NCBI RefSeq assembly: GCF_963666525.1
Contig: NZ_OY762905.1
Coordinates: 3,141,501 to 3,205,500, forward strand
Direction: 5' to 3'
Origin: an uncultured Cohaesibacter sp.
GTDB taxonomy: Bacteria; Pseudomonadota; Alphaproteobacteria; Rhizobiales; Cohaesibacteraceae
Length of the DNA: 64,000 nt
Positions 9,944-18,676 of the stretch are shown here, piece by piece. Positions within the stretch are counted from its first letter, which is position 1. The number at the start of each line of letters is the position of its first letter. The position numbers and the translations under genes are program-made. The notes under the pieces were generated by a model. The model did no database searches. It was not told the DNA's origin and was given only the letters and a program-made list of their open reading frames with translations.

Positions 9944-11539
9944 CTACCGGCAGCTGTAGCTTTCCAGCTTGTCTGGATCGCCGCCCGTGTAATGTGCCTC
10001 TTGCGGGAAGGCGCAGATCGGCTGGGACTTTCCGGGAAAGCCCTTGCCCGAGGCAGGCATGGACCGGGGTGCTTCCCCGTTGATGGTCCAGTTTTCAAGG
10101 ACTGTCAGCGGGTCGAAGTCATTGAGTGCCGAGCCACCGCCGCAGTGGGTCATCCCGGGCACCATGAACAGGCGGGAGAAATCGGCCCCTGTGTCTTTGT
10201 TGGCTTTGCTGTACCACTCCATGATGTCTGTTGCCGAGAAGATCGGATCGGACAGACCCTGGAATATGATCATCTTGCCACCGCGCTTGGCATAGGTGTT
10301 CATCACGCTATAGGTTGCGTCAAACAGGCCGCCCATGATCGACATGTCACTGGCGGCCTTGCCAAAGTCCATGGTCATGTAGTCAATGTCGGCGGTTTCA
10401 ACGGGCGGGGTCATGAACAGGCGGGAATAGGAGTTGAGGCCTATCGATACCGCAAGCGCGTTGGGGACCGCTGTGTCCGATGTGCCGAGCTTCCACATGC
10501 GCCAGCCCATGCTGTTCAGTCCGGCATCGGCCGGGAACCCGGTATAGACGGCATTTCCATTGTCGGCCTTTGCGCCGCTCATCATGGCCTTGAGGGCATC
10601 AACCTTCTTGTCATCGATCTTGCCCTTGAGGCTTTCATAGTCGAACTTGCAGCTGCCGTAGGCGTTGATGATGCCGTCCTTGATGCCATCCAGATCGTCG
10701 CATGCATCAAGGATTGCACTGCTGACCGTGTCCATATCGGCCTGTGTCAGGGCCTTGGAGAGGATGGGGGCTCCATTCTCTCTGGGAGCGAGTGGCATCA
10801 GCTGTTTGAGGTCCCAGATCTCGCCGAGTGGCGCACGGGAAATGTGGAAAGCCGGGTTGCCGGCCACAACACCATCAAATTCCAGCGGAAAACGCTGGGC
10901 TGCAAGCATTGCCTGACGGCCGCCGTTGGAACAGCCCATGAAGAAGGAATGATCCGGAGTCTTGCCGTAGAACCGGGTGACCAGATTCTTGGCAACGCTG
11001 GTCACCTTGCCGATCGACTGGTAGGCCTCGTCAAACCGGGCCTGCTGGTCCTGGGCAAAGGTCGAGTCGTTCGGTCCCATGCCGTCGTGACCACCGTTCA
11101 TACTGACCACGGCATAACCGCGGGTAAGGGCCGGTTCTGCTGTCGACTGTACCACGGGAACAAAGCCGACAGCCGGAGCGATGAAGCCATCCATGCCACC
11201 GCCACCCTGAAACAGGAAGCGTCCGTTCCAGTCAACAGGAGCCCGGAATTGGAAGCGGGTGCCATACTGTCCTCCGATCCCTTCGCGCGCCTCGATGATA
11301 CCCTCGACAAGGCAATGCGTGCCGACCTGCAAGGCTCTGGGCGAGCCGCCAGTCATGGCTGAGTTCGGATCGGGGGGCAATTCTCCGGCTGCTTTCAAGT
11401 GCGCGATATCAATGCGTACGTTTGGGATGGAGAGATCTTTCAAGGCTTCGCATCTGGCGGCGGGGTCAGATGCGAATGCCGTGGCTGGCAGGGCCACGGA
11501 CCCCATCAGTGCCATGGCAAGCAGGAGGCTGGGTTTCAT
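9944..11539 (-). CDS. Tannase/feruloyl esterase family protein, secreted
   Basis: A 531-residue serine esterase of the tannase family (PF07519 type), which hydrolyses esters of aromatic acids such as gallate, ferulate or phthalate monoesters. A Sec signal peptide ends near residue 23 (AFA/SDP), so it acts in the periplasm or outside. The CS-D-HC arrangement of this family is visible: nucleophile Ser204 inside GCSNGGR preceded by Cys203, Asp in GLSDPIFS, and His followed by Cys in GMTHCGGG; the neighbouring cysteines are expected to pair. The frame is open upstream, but the signal peptide fixes the start at 11539. It is the third gene after the SDR and carboxylesterase (106-nt gap) and probably in the same TetR-controlled operon. 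Confidence 0.88.
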   Translation of the reverse strand: MKPSLLLAMALMGSVALPATAFASDPAARCEALKDLSIPNVRIDIAHLKAAGELPPDPNSAMTGGSPRALQVGTHCLVEGIIEAREGIGGQYGTRFQFRAPVDWNGRFLFQGGGGMDGFIAPAVGFVPVVQSTAEPALTRGYAVVSMNGGHDGMGPNDSTFAQDQQARFDEAYQSIGKVTSVAKNLVTRFYGKTPDHSFFMGCSNGGRQAMLAAQRFPLEFDGVVAGNPAFHISRAPLGEIWDLKQLMPLAPRENGAPILSKALTQADMDTVSSAILDACDDLDGIKDGIINAYGSCKFDYESLKGKIDDKKVDALKAMMSGAKADNGNAVYTGFPADAGLNSMGWRMWKLGTSDTAVPNALAVSIGLNSYSRLFMTPPVETADIDYMTMDFGKAASDMSIMGGLFDATYSVMNTYAKRGGKMIIFQGLSDPIFSATDIMEWYSKANKDTGADFSRLFMVPGMTHCGGGSALNDFDPLTVLENWTINGEAPRSMPASGKGFPGKSQPICAFPQEAHYTGGDPDKLESYSCR

Positions 11540-11645
11540 GAGAGTGCTTTCTTTATGGGCTCGTTGAGTGCCAGTTTGACCCCTGGCTTGCACCAGAGGT
11601 CGCACTTGGCTGGTTTTGCCTGGGACAAAGCGTTCGCGGGGCTGT

Positions 11646-13328
11646 CTATTCCACGCCGGCCCGTTGCCAGAGAATGCCGTGGAAGAGATCGACCATGACG
11701 GAATCCATGTAAGGGGCAACGCGGCTTTCCGTGTTGATATGCAGGCTGGCGCGGCCCTCGGATGAGAAATCCGGCCACTCCGGTGTGCCGTTGGCCGCAG
11801 GTTTGCCTGTTCTGGCAAAGCTGACCCACAACTCCGAAACGGTGTTTGCCAAAGCGGAGGCCCGCGCGCCGCCGCCTGTCATGACCACTCCGGCGCGTGT
11901 GGTGGCATTGTCAAAGACGAAGGGGATTTCGATGGTGTGGGGGGAGTAGAGTTTGCCATTCTCGATCGGTGTCTGCCATTCGAAACGGTAGGCATAGACG
12001 GGAGCCGATTGTGGCGCGGAGCGCACGTCCATGATCTCAGACATCAGCGTTCCCATGGCATAGTCCGAGTAAATGCGGAACCACAAGCCGGAGGGATCGA
12101 ATTGCGGAAAGTCCCGCTTGTATGTGGCAAGAATCAGGTCCTTGTTGTCCTCACCGAAGGCCCGGGCCACTCTTTGCCCCATCGCCTGTTCATCAAGGGA
12201 ATAGGCCGCCTGATCGCGGAGCATGAACAGCGTGAACTCGGTTCCATTCTGTCCGATCATGAGGGGGACTTCCAGACTGCTTGCCGCTGCATCCGGGTCG
12301 AAAACATGACCTGTGATGAAGTCCCCGTCGATGACTGGCCAGAAGCCTGAAGGAAAGCCGGGAGCCTGAAAGTTGAGTGGTGTCTTGGCCATCACCTCGG
12401 CCTGGGCCCTGATGATGTCTTGGTGGGAAAGGGTGTGAAGGGCGTCGGCATTGTCCGGCCTGATGCCCAGGGCATCCAGAACGCTCCGGGCGATGGCATC
12501 AGCCTCGTCCGGCGTCATGAACCGGGTCAGCGGACCGCTTTCGATGATGGCACGGTGGAACAGGCCTTTCGCTGAGGGAACGCCGAGTAGAGTGCTGACC
12601 TTGAAGCCCCCACCGGACTCGCCAAAGATGGTGACGCAATCCGGGTTGCCCCCGAAGCCCGCTATATTGTCGCGCACCCACTCGAGCGCGGCGACCATGT
12701 CCTTGATGCTGAGGTTCGATGAATCGGCAAAGTCTCCTCCGATCAACCGGGAAAGATCGGTAAAGCCGGAAGCGCCAAGGCGATGATTGAGGGTAACGAT
12801 GATCACATCACCTCGGCGGGCCAGATTTTCGCCATCATAGATCGCACATGAACCGCTGCCAGACGTCCAGCCACCACCATGCAGCCAGACCATGACCGGC
12901 AGGGAGCCGTCCGCACCGTCCGGTGTCCAGATATTGAGCGCCAGGCATTCATCCCCGGACCTGACGTAGGACGGCGGACTGAAGGCTGGCGTTACCGGGG
13001 TGCCGCCAATGATGTCCTGTGCGGGCTGTGGTGCATTGTCGGCATAGCGCTGGGCGTCGCGGATCTCGGTCCACGGTACCATCGGCTGCGGAGGCGCGAA
13101 GCGGTTTTTGCCCGAGATTGCCTGAGCGTAGGGAATGCCGAGAAAGCGGTTGACACCCTGAAGGCTCGCACCGCGCACCGGTCCGGCCTTCGTCTTGACC
13201 ACCGGGCCTTCACTGCTGGCCAATGCCATTGGTATGGAGGCAAAGGAGCCTGCCACGGCGGCTGCACCTGCCGCCACCATCATCTCTCGACGGCAAATGC
13301 TGGTGGGGTTTGATGTCACGGCTGTCAT
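11646..13328 (-). CDS. Carboxylesterase type B, Tat-exported
   Basis: A 560-residue alpha/beta-hydrolase of the type B carboxylesterase family. Visible are the oxyanion-hole HGGGW (150-154), nucleophile Ser238 in GESGGG (family norm GESAGG), and the C-terminal His region SPHTIEIPFVFDN. The N-terminus carries CRREMMVAAGAAAVAG followed by an Ala-rich stretch, which fits a twin-arginine export signal. Start ATG 13328 has GGAGG about 8 nt upstream and overlaps the SDR stop in an ATGA of 4 nt, implying translational coupling. With the tannase and the SDR it forms a putative ester-degrading operon: esterases release an alcohol or acid outside the cytoplasm and the SDR oxidises or reduces a product inside (inference). 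Confidence 0.9.
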   Translation of the reverse strand: MTAVTSNPTSICRREMMVAAGAAAVAGSFASIPMALASSEGPVVKTKAGPVRGASLQGVNRFLGIPYAQAISGKNRFAPPQPMVPWTEIRDAQRYADNAPQPAQDIIGGTPVTPAFSPPSYVRSGDECLALNIWTPDGADGSLPVMVWLHGGGWTSGSGSCAIYDGENLARRGDVIIVTLNHRLGASGFTDLSRLIGGDFADSSNLSIKDMVAALEWVRDNIAGFGGNPDCVTIFGESGGGFKVSTLLGVPSAKGLFHRAIIESGPLTRFMTPDEADAIARSVLDALGIRPDNADALHTLSHQDIIRAQAEVMAKTPLNFQAPGFPSGFWPVIDGDFITGHVFDPDAAASSLEVPLMIGQNGTEFTLFMLRDQAAYSLDEQAMGQRVARAFGEDNKDLILATYKRDFPQFDPSGLWFRIYSDYAMGTLMSEIMDVRSAPQSAPVYAYRFEWQTPIENGKLYSPHTIEIPFVFDNATTRAGVVMTGGGARASALANTVSELWVSFARTGKPAANGTPEWPDFSSEGRASLHINTESRVAPYMDSVMVDLFHGILWQRAGVE

Positions 13329-14236
13329 GCGCTGGCCTCCAGATTGAACGTCACGCCGGTTCTTTTCTCGGAAAGCTCCCACAGGTCTCTTGCGAGGCGG
13401 GCGCTCCGGGCCATTGCCGTTGGTTCCACCCGTTCGGGATAGCCACGCATGCCGAACCAGCCTTTCGGTCCGAAGAAATCACCCGATTGGGCGTCCGGGT
13501 CGGTCGCGGCACGAACGGGGCCCAGTACGCCCTGTTCAAGCGGCATGCCCATGATCGGGTTCAGGATGCCCGCAATGCCTGAGTGGCGCTGAAGACTGGT
13601 GCGTGTCCAGCCGGGATGTCCCGCGACGACCATTGGGCCTTTGCCATCGAGTCTTCTGACGAGTTCGTAGGCAAACAGCAGGTTTGCGATCTTGCTGTCG
13701 CCATAGGCCTGCCATGCACTGTATTTGCGCCTTTTCCAGTCGATGTCGTGAAGATCTGGCTTGCCCTGGCGGTGGGCAATGCTCGAGGTGACAGCGATGC
13801 GAGAGTCGGCAGTGGCCATCAGCAGCCCCATCAACCGGCCGGTCAGGGCGAAGTGTCCGAAATGGTTCGTTCCCATTTGCAACTCAAAGCCATCCTCGGT
13901 GTGGCCAAGTGGTGGCACCATGACACCGGCATTGTTGATCAGGATGTCGAGCCGGTCGCTTTCGTCGCATACCGATGTTGCGAAATTCTCGATCGAGGCA
14001 AGGCTGGCCAGATCGAGCTTTCCGACCGAAATGTCGGCGCTTGGCACGGCATTGCGAATGCTGTCCGCGACCCGTTCTCCGCGCGACACATCGCGGACGG
14101 CGAGGCAGACCGCGGCTCCTCTCCGGGACAGGATCCGGGCTGTTTCCAGACCGAGGCCGGAGGTGCCTCCTGTCACGATGGCCTTCTTGCCGGCAAGTGC
14201 GGGAATGTTGTCTTCTGTCCAGTGGTGCAAACTCAT
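13325..14236 (-). CDS. Short-chain dehydrogenase/reductase (retinol dehydrogenase-like)
   Basis: A 303-residue classical-type SDR. The cofactor motif TGGTSGLG (about 22-29), NNAG (about 102-105), the catalytic Ser in VTSSIAHRQG and the catalytic YGDSK pair are all present; the long variable C-terminus with PFGWFGMRG-like sequence resembles retinol dehydrogenase or protochlorophyllide-reductase-like SDRs that act on hydrophobic alcohols and ketones. The substrate is unknown. It is the first gene of the operon running leftwards into the two esterases and is transcribed divergently from a TetR regulator; the shared intergenic region holds three inverted repeats. Confidence 0.88.
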   Translation of the reverse strand: MSLHHWTEDNIPALAGKKAIVTGGTSGLGLETARILSRRGAAVCLAVRDVSRGERVADSIRNAVPSADISVGKLDLASLASIENFATSVCDESDRLDILINNAGVMVPPLGHTEDGFELQMGTNHFGHFALTGRLMGLLMATADSRIAVTSSIAHRQGKPDLHDIDWKRRKYSAWQAYGDSKIANLLFAYELVRRLDGKGPMVVAGHPGWTRTSLQRHSGIAGILNPIMGMPLEQGVLGPVRAATDPDAQSGDFFGPKGWFGMRGYPERVEPTAMARSARLARDLWELSEKRTGVTFNLEASA

Positions 14237-14335
14237 TTCGTTTCCATTACCCTCTGTTGATGGGAGAAACTCCCTTGCGAAGAGATTCAGCCTGCGGCGC
14301 CTGTTAGTTTGTCACGCTTGGCTTTCGGGTCGAAA

Positions 14336-14401
14336 TTGCTATAGTCCACTATATGAAATATAACTGACCTCCAGTCAATTAAATAATGACCGTGGGTCAT
14401 T
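14336..14401. promoter_or_regulatory. Divergent SDR/tetR promoter region with three inverted-repeat operators
   Basis: Three dyads lie in 62 nt: TATAGT-CC-ACTATA (14340-14353), TGAC-N5-GTCA (14365-14377) and AATGACC-GTG-GGTCATT (14385-14401). Dyads two and three share the half-site TGACC/GGTCA. A plausible rightward promoter for tetR is TTGCTA (14336-14341), 17 nt, TATAAC (14359-14364). A plausible leftward promoter for the SDR operon has -35 TTGACT (14378-14373) and a -10 around CATATA/TATAGT over the first dyad. The operators therefore cover promoter elements for both directions, as expected for an autoregulated TetR repressor. Promoters are read by eye. Confidence 0.6.
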
Positions 14402-14446
14402 TATCAAGATGCCGGTCGTCTTGTTCGACCTTCAGGAAGGAAAAAA

Positions 14447-15076
14447 GTGGAGAATAGAAAGAGAGCGCGCTCCGAAGATCAGAAGGAAGCACGACGAGCA
14501 GACATTCTGGACGCTGCGCGGGCGATGATCATGGCCGATGGTTTCGATGGAGTGACCATGAACGCCCTTGCCAGCCGGGCTGGCCTTTCCAAAGGGACGC
14601 TCTATCTCTATGTGCGGAGCAAGGAAGAACTGTTTCTCTGGCTGTTTGTCGACGCGATGGAGCAGCTTGTCGAACAGATAGAAGCAGAAGCCACAAGGGA
14701 GAATTTGCCAACTCTGATGGGGCAGGCGCCGCAGGAGGTGCCGCTTTTTCTGCCTTTGCTGGCGCGTCTTGCCGCCGTTATCGAGACCAATGTGGCCGAC
14801 GACCCGCTGTTCGAGGCCAAGCGCATCATGTGGCGTCTTGGTGCGCGCGTGACCGACGTCATTGCCCGTCTGACCGGGGCCTCGCAGGAAGAAGCGGGAG
14901 AGGCTGCCTCCATTCTGATGATGGCGATGCAGGGGGCGGCCCAGTTCGACATCACGGCCCGCCGCCCGCTCGACACCGTGCCGGATGACATGCGCGAGAT
15001 CTACACATCGCAAACTTTCGCCAGACGCTTTCCTTCTGCAGCCCGCATGATTCTGGGTGGCCTGATGAAAGGCTAG
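14447..15076 (+). CDS. TetR/AcrR family transcriptional regulator
   Basis: A 209-residue regulator with an N-terminal TetR helix-turn-helix: ILDAARAMIMADGFDGVTMNALASRAGLSKGTLYLYVRSKEEL in two blocks around residues 20-62, followed by a ligand-binding alpha-helical domain. The start is GTG 14447 preceded by AGGAAGGA. It faces away from the SDR-carboxylesterase-tannase operon across a 210-nt region with three dyads and most likely represses that operon and itself, released by a substrate of the esterases (inference). Its stop lies 49 nt from the convergent efflux transporter. Confidence 0.9.
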   Translation: MENRKRARSEDQKEARRADILDAARAMIMADGFDGVTMNALASRAGLSKGTLYLYVRSKEELFLWLFVDAMEQLVEQIEAEATRENLPTLMGQAPQEVPLFLPLLARLAAVIETNVADDPLFEAKRIMWRLGARVTDVIARLTGASQEEAGEAASILMMAMQGAAQFDITARRPLDTVPDDMREIYTSQTFARRFPSAARMILGGLMKG

Positions 15077-15125
15077 GGAACCTCGCCTGTATCCTGCCTC
15101 TCTGGCGCCAGACGGCAAGGTCGCC

Positions 15126-16649
15126 CTATTTGCGCGCCGCACCCGGTTTGGGCTTGCGCAGCAACAGCAGCAGTGGAACGGAAACCGTACTGAGCAGCGT
15201 CATGAGCCAGAAGTCATCGATATAGCTCAAGATGGCAGCCTGCTGCGTGACAAGCGCATTGGCGGAATGGAGTGCACTTGCCGTCCCCTCGACCAATCCC
15301 GGAAGGTGCCGGTGAACGGCCTTCGACGTGACAGTCAACCTTTCGGCCAACTCCGAATGGTTTATTTGCATCATGTTGGCGAGGACAGCCGAGACCATGG
15401 AAACCCCGATGCCTTGCCCGAGGTTCCTGACGAGGGCGTACATGGAGGTCGCATCCCCCCGCAGCTTCGTTGACAGGGTGGAGAAGGCCAGCGCAGATAA
15501 CGGAACGAAAATGAAACCCATGCCAAACCCCTGCAAGGCGCCGGTGATGATGATCAGATGGGAATCCATTTGCAGATTGAAGCCGGTCATCATGTAGAGG
15601 GCCGCAGTCATCAGCGTAGCACCAAACAACATCATGAAGCGGGTGTCGATGCGATTGCCGAAACGACCGATGATCATCATGGAAATCATCGAGGTGGCTC
15701 CGCGCGGTGCCATCAATTCGCCGGACGTGATAACCGGATAGCCGAGGAAATTCTGCAACAGCGGTGGCAACAGAGCCAAAGCCGAGAACATCGTCATGCC
15801 AATGAGAAACATGAAGATTGCTGCCAGAGCGAAGTTGCGATCCTTGAAGATACGCAGGTCGACAAAGGGTGACTCAGCTGTCAGCGAGTGGATCAGATAG
15901 ACCCACAAGCCCGAAACGACAAATGCCAGTTCGATCCAGGTTTCGGTCGACTGGAACCAGTCGTTGTCGGACCCGCGGTCCAGCATCAGCTGCAAGGCGC
16001 CGATGCCCAGAGCAAGCATGGCAAAGCCAAAGAAGTCAAACCTGCGGTTTCTCTTGTCGCTGTTAGGCATGTTGAAGATCAACAGCGCGATGCAGATCAA
16101 TCCAACCGGAATATTGACGAGAAACACCCAGCGCCAGTTGACACTCTCGGTCAGCCAGCCGCCAAGGGTCGGGCCAACGATTGGCGCGACCATTACGCCA
16201 ATGCCATAGATTGCCATCGCCTGGGCAACGCGCTCCTTGGGGTTGATGTTGAGGATCACTGTCTGGGCAAGCGGTGCGATCATGGCGCCACACAGACCTT
16301 GCATGATGCGAAACGCAACCATCTCGCCCAGGCTGGTCGCCATGCCACAGAGGGCCGAAGCCAGTGTGAAGCCGCCGATGGCGGCCAGAAACAGCGTCTT
16401 CTGCCCGATGCGGTCACTCATCCAGCCTGTCACTGGCGTGGCAATGGCGGATGCAACGATGTAGGACGTCAGAACCCAGGTGATCTCATGCTGAGCCGCT
16501 CCCAGCGAAGCGGACATGTGAGGCAGAGCCACGTTGGCGATCGTGGTATCCAGCACCTGCATCACCGTGGCCAGCATGATTGCCACAGTCAGCAGCCCCT
16601 TGTTCTTGACAATCACTGCAGGAGCGGATTCAACCGGATTGCTTGCCAT
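15126..16649 (-). CDS. emrB: DHA2-family MFS multidrug transporter, EmrB/QacA type
   Basis: A 507-residue integral membrane protein with about 14 predicted transmembrane helices. It has the DHA2 signatures LDTTIANVALP in helix 1 (motif D1), GWMSDRIGQKT in the helix 2-3 loop (motif A) and GPTLGGWL in helix 5 (motif C). With EmrA and an outer-membrane TolC-like channel such proteins expel hydrophobic drugs across both membranes using the proton gradient. Start ATG 16649 follows GAGAGG. It is last in a marR-emrA-emrB operon; no outer-membrane partner lies nearby. The 79-nt spacer to emrA contains a run of ten C. Confidence 0.92.
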   Translation of the reverse strand: MASNPVESAPAVIVKNKGLLTVAIMLATVMQVLDTTIANVALPHMSASLGAAQHEITWVLTSYIVASAIATPVTGWMSDRIGQKTLFLAAIGGFTLASALCGMATSLGEMVAFRIMQGLCGAMIAPLAQTVILNINPKERVAQAMAIYGIGVMVAPIVGPTLGGWLTESVNWRWVFLVNIPVGLICIALLIFNMPNSDKRNRRFDFFGFAMLALGIGALQLMLDRGSDNDWFQSTETWIELAFVVSGLWVYLIHSLTAESPFVDLRIFKDRNFALAAIFMFLIGMTMFSALALLPPLLQNFLGYPVITSGELMAPRGATSMISMMIIGRFGNRIDTRFMMLFGATLMTAALYMMTGFNLQMDSHLIIITGALQGFGMGFIFVPLSALAFSTLSTKLRGDATSMYALVRNLGQGIGVSMVSAVLANMMQINHSELAERLTVTSKAVHRHLPGLVEGTASALHSANALVTQQAAILSYIDDFWLMTLLSTVSVPLLLLLRKPKPGAARK

Positions 16650-16728
16650 GACGACCTCTCGGAGAGGCCAGCGGCAAAACGCGCCTGACCTCTAGTGTTT
16701 CTTTCTTTGCGGTTGGGGGGGGGGACTT

Positions 16729-17871
16729 CTACAGGCGGTCGAGCGTGGAGAGGCCGGTATCGATGCTGACCACGGCACTCAGGCCCGCCCGGATCGCCAA
16801 AGGCGCCTCACTTGACTCAAGTTCGATACGCACTGGGACACGCTGGACGACCTTGACCCAGTTGCCGGTCGCGTTCTGAGCCGGAATGAGGGAGAATTCC
16901 GCACCGGTCCCCGAACTGATACTACCGACCTTGCCTCTGAAAACCTTGCCGGGATAGGCATCAAAGTTGACCTCGACAGGCATGCCGATGCGGATATGTT
17001 CCAGCTGGGTTTCTTTGAAATTGGCGTCGACCCAACTGTCTTTGACCTCAAACAGCATCGCCATCTCGCTGCCTGCCGTTACATATTGCCCGATATTCAT
17101 GTTGTCGATCTGATTGACGATGCCATCGCCTGGCGCCTTGATGACCGATTTGGCTAAATCGCGCTTCGCACGCTTCAGATCTGCGAGGGCCGAACGCACC
17201 AGAGGGTGACCGTCGGTTGCGATAGTCGCGTTGCCGCCAAGCGCGGCCAGAGCGCTCTCCACCCGCTTTTCCGCATTCATAACGGCACTATTCGCATCAA
17301 CGAGGGACAGTTTGAGTTCATCGAGACTGCTGCTGGAGTTGACACCCTTTTCAACCAGAATTGCCCGGCGGTCGTAGAGGTCCTGTTGGATTTCCAAGGC
17401 CGAGCGGGCGGTTTCAAGCGAAGTGACGGCTGTCTGGTAGCTGACCTTGAGTTGTTCGACATCAAGGCGAACTTTGTTCAGTGTTGCCTCAGCCCGATCA
17501 ATCGCTATCTGGAAGGGCTCCGGGTCAAGTGTGAAAAGGATGGCGCCAGCTTTGACCGGCTGATTTTCCGAAATGCTGACGGAAAGAATGCGCCCCGAAA
17601 CATCGGCAGAAACAGATACCGTCGTCTGCTGGGCGTAGGCGTTGTCAGTTTCTTCGAATCTTCCGCCAGTCAGCCAGACCCAGCAGCCGCCCATCCCAAG
17701 TGCCAGAGGCAAGATGAGCATCAGCAACAGTCGAAGTCGGCTGGTCTTGCGAGTGGGTTGTGTCGACGTTTCGATTTCGTCGTTGGCTGCCTTCGGGTGA
17801 GCCGGAGACCGGGAAGTCCCCGGCATCCTATTGCCGGCTTCTGTCGCCGCTTCTTGATGATTGCCACTCAT
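16729..17871 (-). CDS. emrA: EmrA-type membrane fusion (HlyD family) efflux protein
   Basis: A 380-residue periplasmic adaptor. A cytoplasmic tail (1-45) precedes one transmembrane segment (about 47-66), followed by FEETDNAYAQQTTVSVSADV, the standard entry into the first lipoyl half (here split by a long alpha-helical hairpin, about 110-235), the second lipoyl half (VIKAPGDGIVNQI) and a beta-barrel domain with DSWVDANFKETQL. It links EmrB to an outer-membrane channel. Its ATG overlaps the marR stop by 4 nt, which argues for translational coupling within the operon. Confidence 0.92.
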   Translation of the reverse strand: MSGNHQEAATEAGNRMPGTSRSPAHPKAANDEIETSTQPTRKTSRLRLLLMLILPLALGMGGCWVWLTGGRFEETDNAYAQQTTVSVSADVSGRILSVSISENQPVKAGAILFTLDPEPFQIAIDRAEATLNKVRLDVEQLKVSYQTAVTSLETARSALEIQQDLYDRRAILVEKGVNSSSSLDELKLSLVDANSAVMNAEKRVESALAALGGNATIATDGHPLVRSALADLKRAKRDLAKSVIKAPGDGIVNQIDNMNIGQYVTAGSEMAMLFEVKDSWVDANFKETQLEHIRIGMPVEVNFDAYPGKVFRGKVGSISSGTGAEFSLIPAQNATGNWVKVVQRVPVRIELESSEAPLAIRAGLSAVVSIDTGLSTLDRL

Positions 17872-18344
17872 TTTTCTTTATCCTTTTGGGCAAAGGACAT
17901 GTCACCCAATTCGTCCCGGATGACCCCCAACCCTGTAATCAGCGCTTCCCGTTGGCTGTCGGGAAGACGGCAGAGGACCCGGTCTGCCAGCTTCTGGCCT
18001 ATGCCTTCGCCAATCGCGCGCGCCTCGTTGTAAAGAGCCCTTCCGTCTTCGGTCAGCATCACCTGCTTTGCCCGGCTGTCGGAAGGATCCACGATCCGCT
18101 GCACCAGCTTCCGCTTCTGCAAGCGATCCAGTATTCCGCTGAGCGTCATCGGGTCCATGTCGATGGCTTTCGCGATCGTCTTCTGTGGGAGCCCGGATGA
18201 CGCTTCATGCAGGAAGCTGATCACACGCGCCTGCTGCATCGTAAGCCCCAGCCCCTTGGCTTCTTCTTCGAACCGTCTCCGCATCAGACGGGACACCTCG
18301 AAGATCAGATTGCCGACCTGAAGGTCGACACGATTGTCAGTCAT
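17868..18344 (-). CDS. MarR family regulator of the emrAB efflux operon
   Basis: A 158-residue winged-helix MarR protein. The recognition region (about 40-95) includes QKTIAKAIDMDPMTLSGILDRL and the wing with the conserved DPSDSRAKQVMLTEDG. Proteins of this family usually repress a linked efflux operon and let go on binding a phenolic or drug ligand. It is the first gene of marR-emrA-emrB. A near-perfect 37-bp palindrome sits 17-53 nt upstream over the promoter, so autoregulation is likely. Confidence 0.92.
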   Translation of the reverse strand: MTDNRVDLQVGNLIFEVSRLMRRRFEEEAKGLGLTMQQARVISFLHEASSGLPQKTIAKAIDMDPMTLSGILDRLQKRKLVQRIVDPSDSRAKQVMLTEDGRALYNEARAIGEGIGQKLADRVLCRLPDSQREALITGLGVIRDELGDMSFAQKDKEK

Positions 18345-18360
18345 AAACTCTGTCCGGCTA

Positions 18361-18405
18361 TTTAATAAGTATACATATAATATGTGTACTTATTAAATTG
18401 GTCAA
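18361..18405 (-). promoter_or_regulatory. marR-emrAB promoter and 37-bp palindromic operator
   Basis: Positions 18361-18397 form an inverted repeat with two 18-nt arms around a central A (18379); 17 of 18 positions pair. The outermost half-site is TTTAATAAGTA / TACTTATTAAA. On the minus strand a good sigma-70 promoter overlaps it: -35 TTGACC (18405-18400), a 17-nt spacer and -10 TATTAT (18382-18377). The palindrome covers the spacer and -10, so a bound MarR dimer (or two) would exclude RNA polymerase. Confidence 0.75.
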
Positions 18406-18676
18406 GCTATCGAATTTGGAATTTTGGCGAAGGTGAAGAAAGTGTAAGTTCGATGACCGGCAGGCAAAAGGGCGCCGGTCAATCAGGCCGCATGAGTGCC
18501 GACAAAGCCCGAAAGTGAGGAAACGAAAGGAGGTGGCAGATCTGTTGGCTCTTAGAGGAAGGGGCTTGGCTCCATGGGTTCTGACGCGGTGTTGTGGGAT
18601 AGAATGCGCCCGGTGAGCCGTAAGGTGGCTCATGGCGGCATGAAGCTGCGCCTGCCAGCTTTGCAGGCAAGGGCCA
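18406..18676. other. Intergenic, no gene recognised
   Basis: Between the marR promoter and the stop of the next tetR gene I see no recognisable coding sequence; a 91-codon minus-strand frame (18358-18633) is His/Arg-rich in a way that suggests chance, runs through the MarR operator and has no ribosome binding site. No clear terminator was found. Confidence 0.4.

Noticed and set aside
9824-9959. Short plus-strand frame of 44 codons after the large helicase gene
   Set aside because: No ribosome binding site or known family; too short to support, and it overlaps the tannase stop.
11540-11818. N-terminal extension of the tannase (93 codons)
   Set aside because: It would bury a typical Sec signal peptide inside the protein and overlaps the end of the carboxylesterase.
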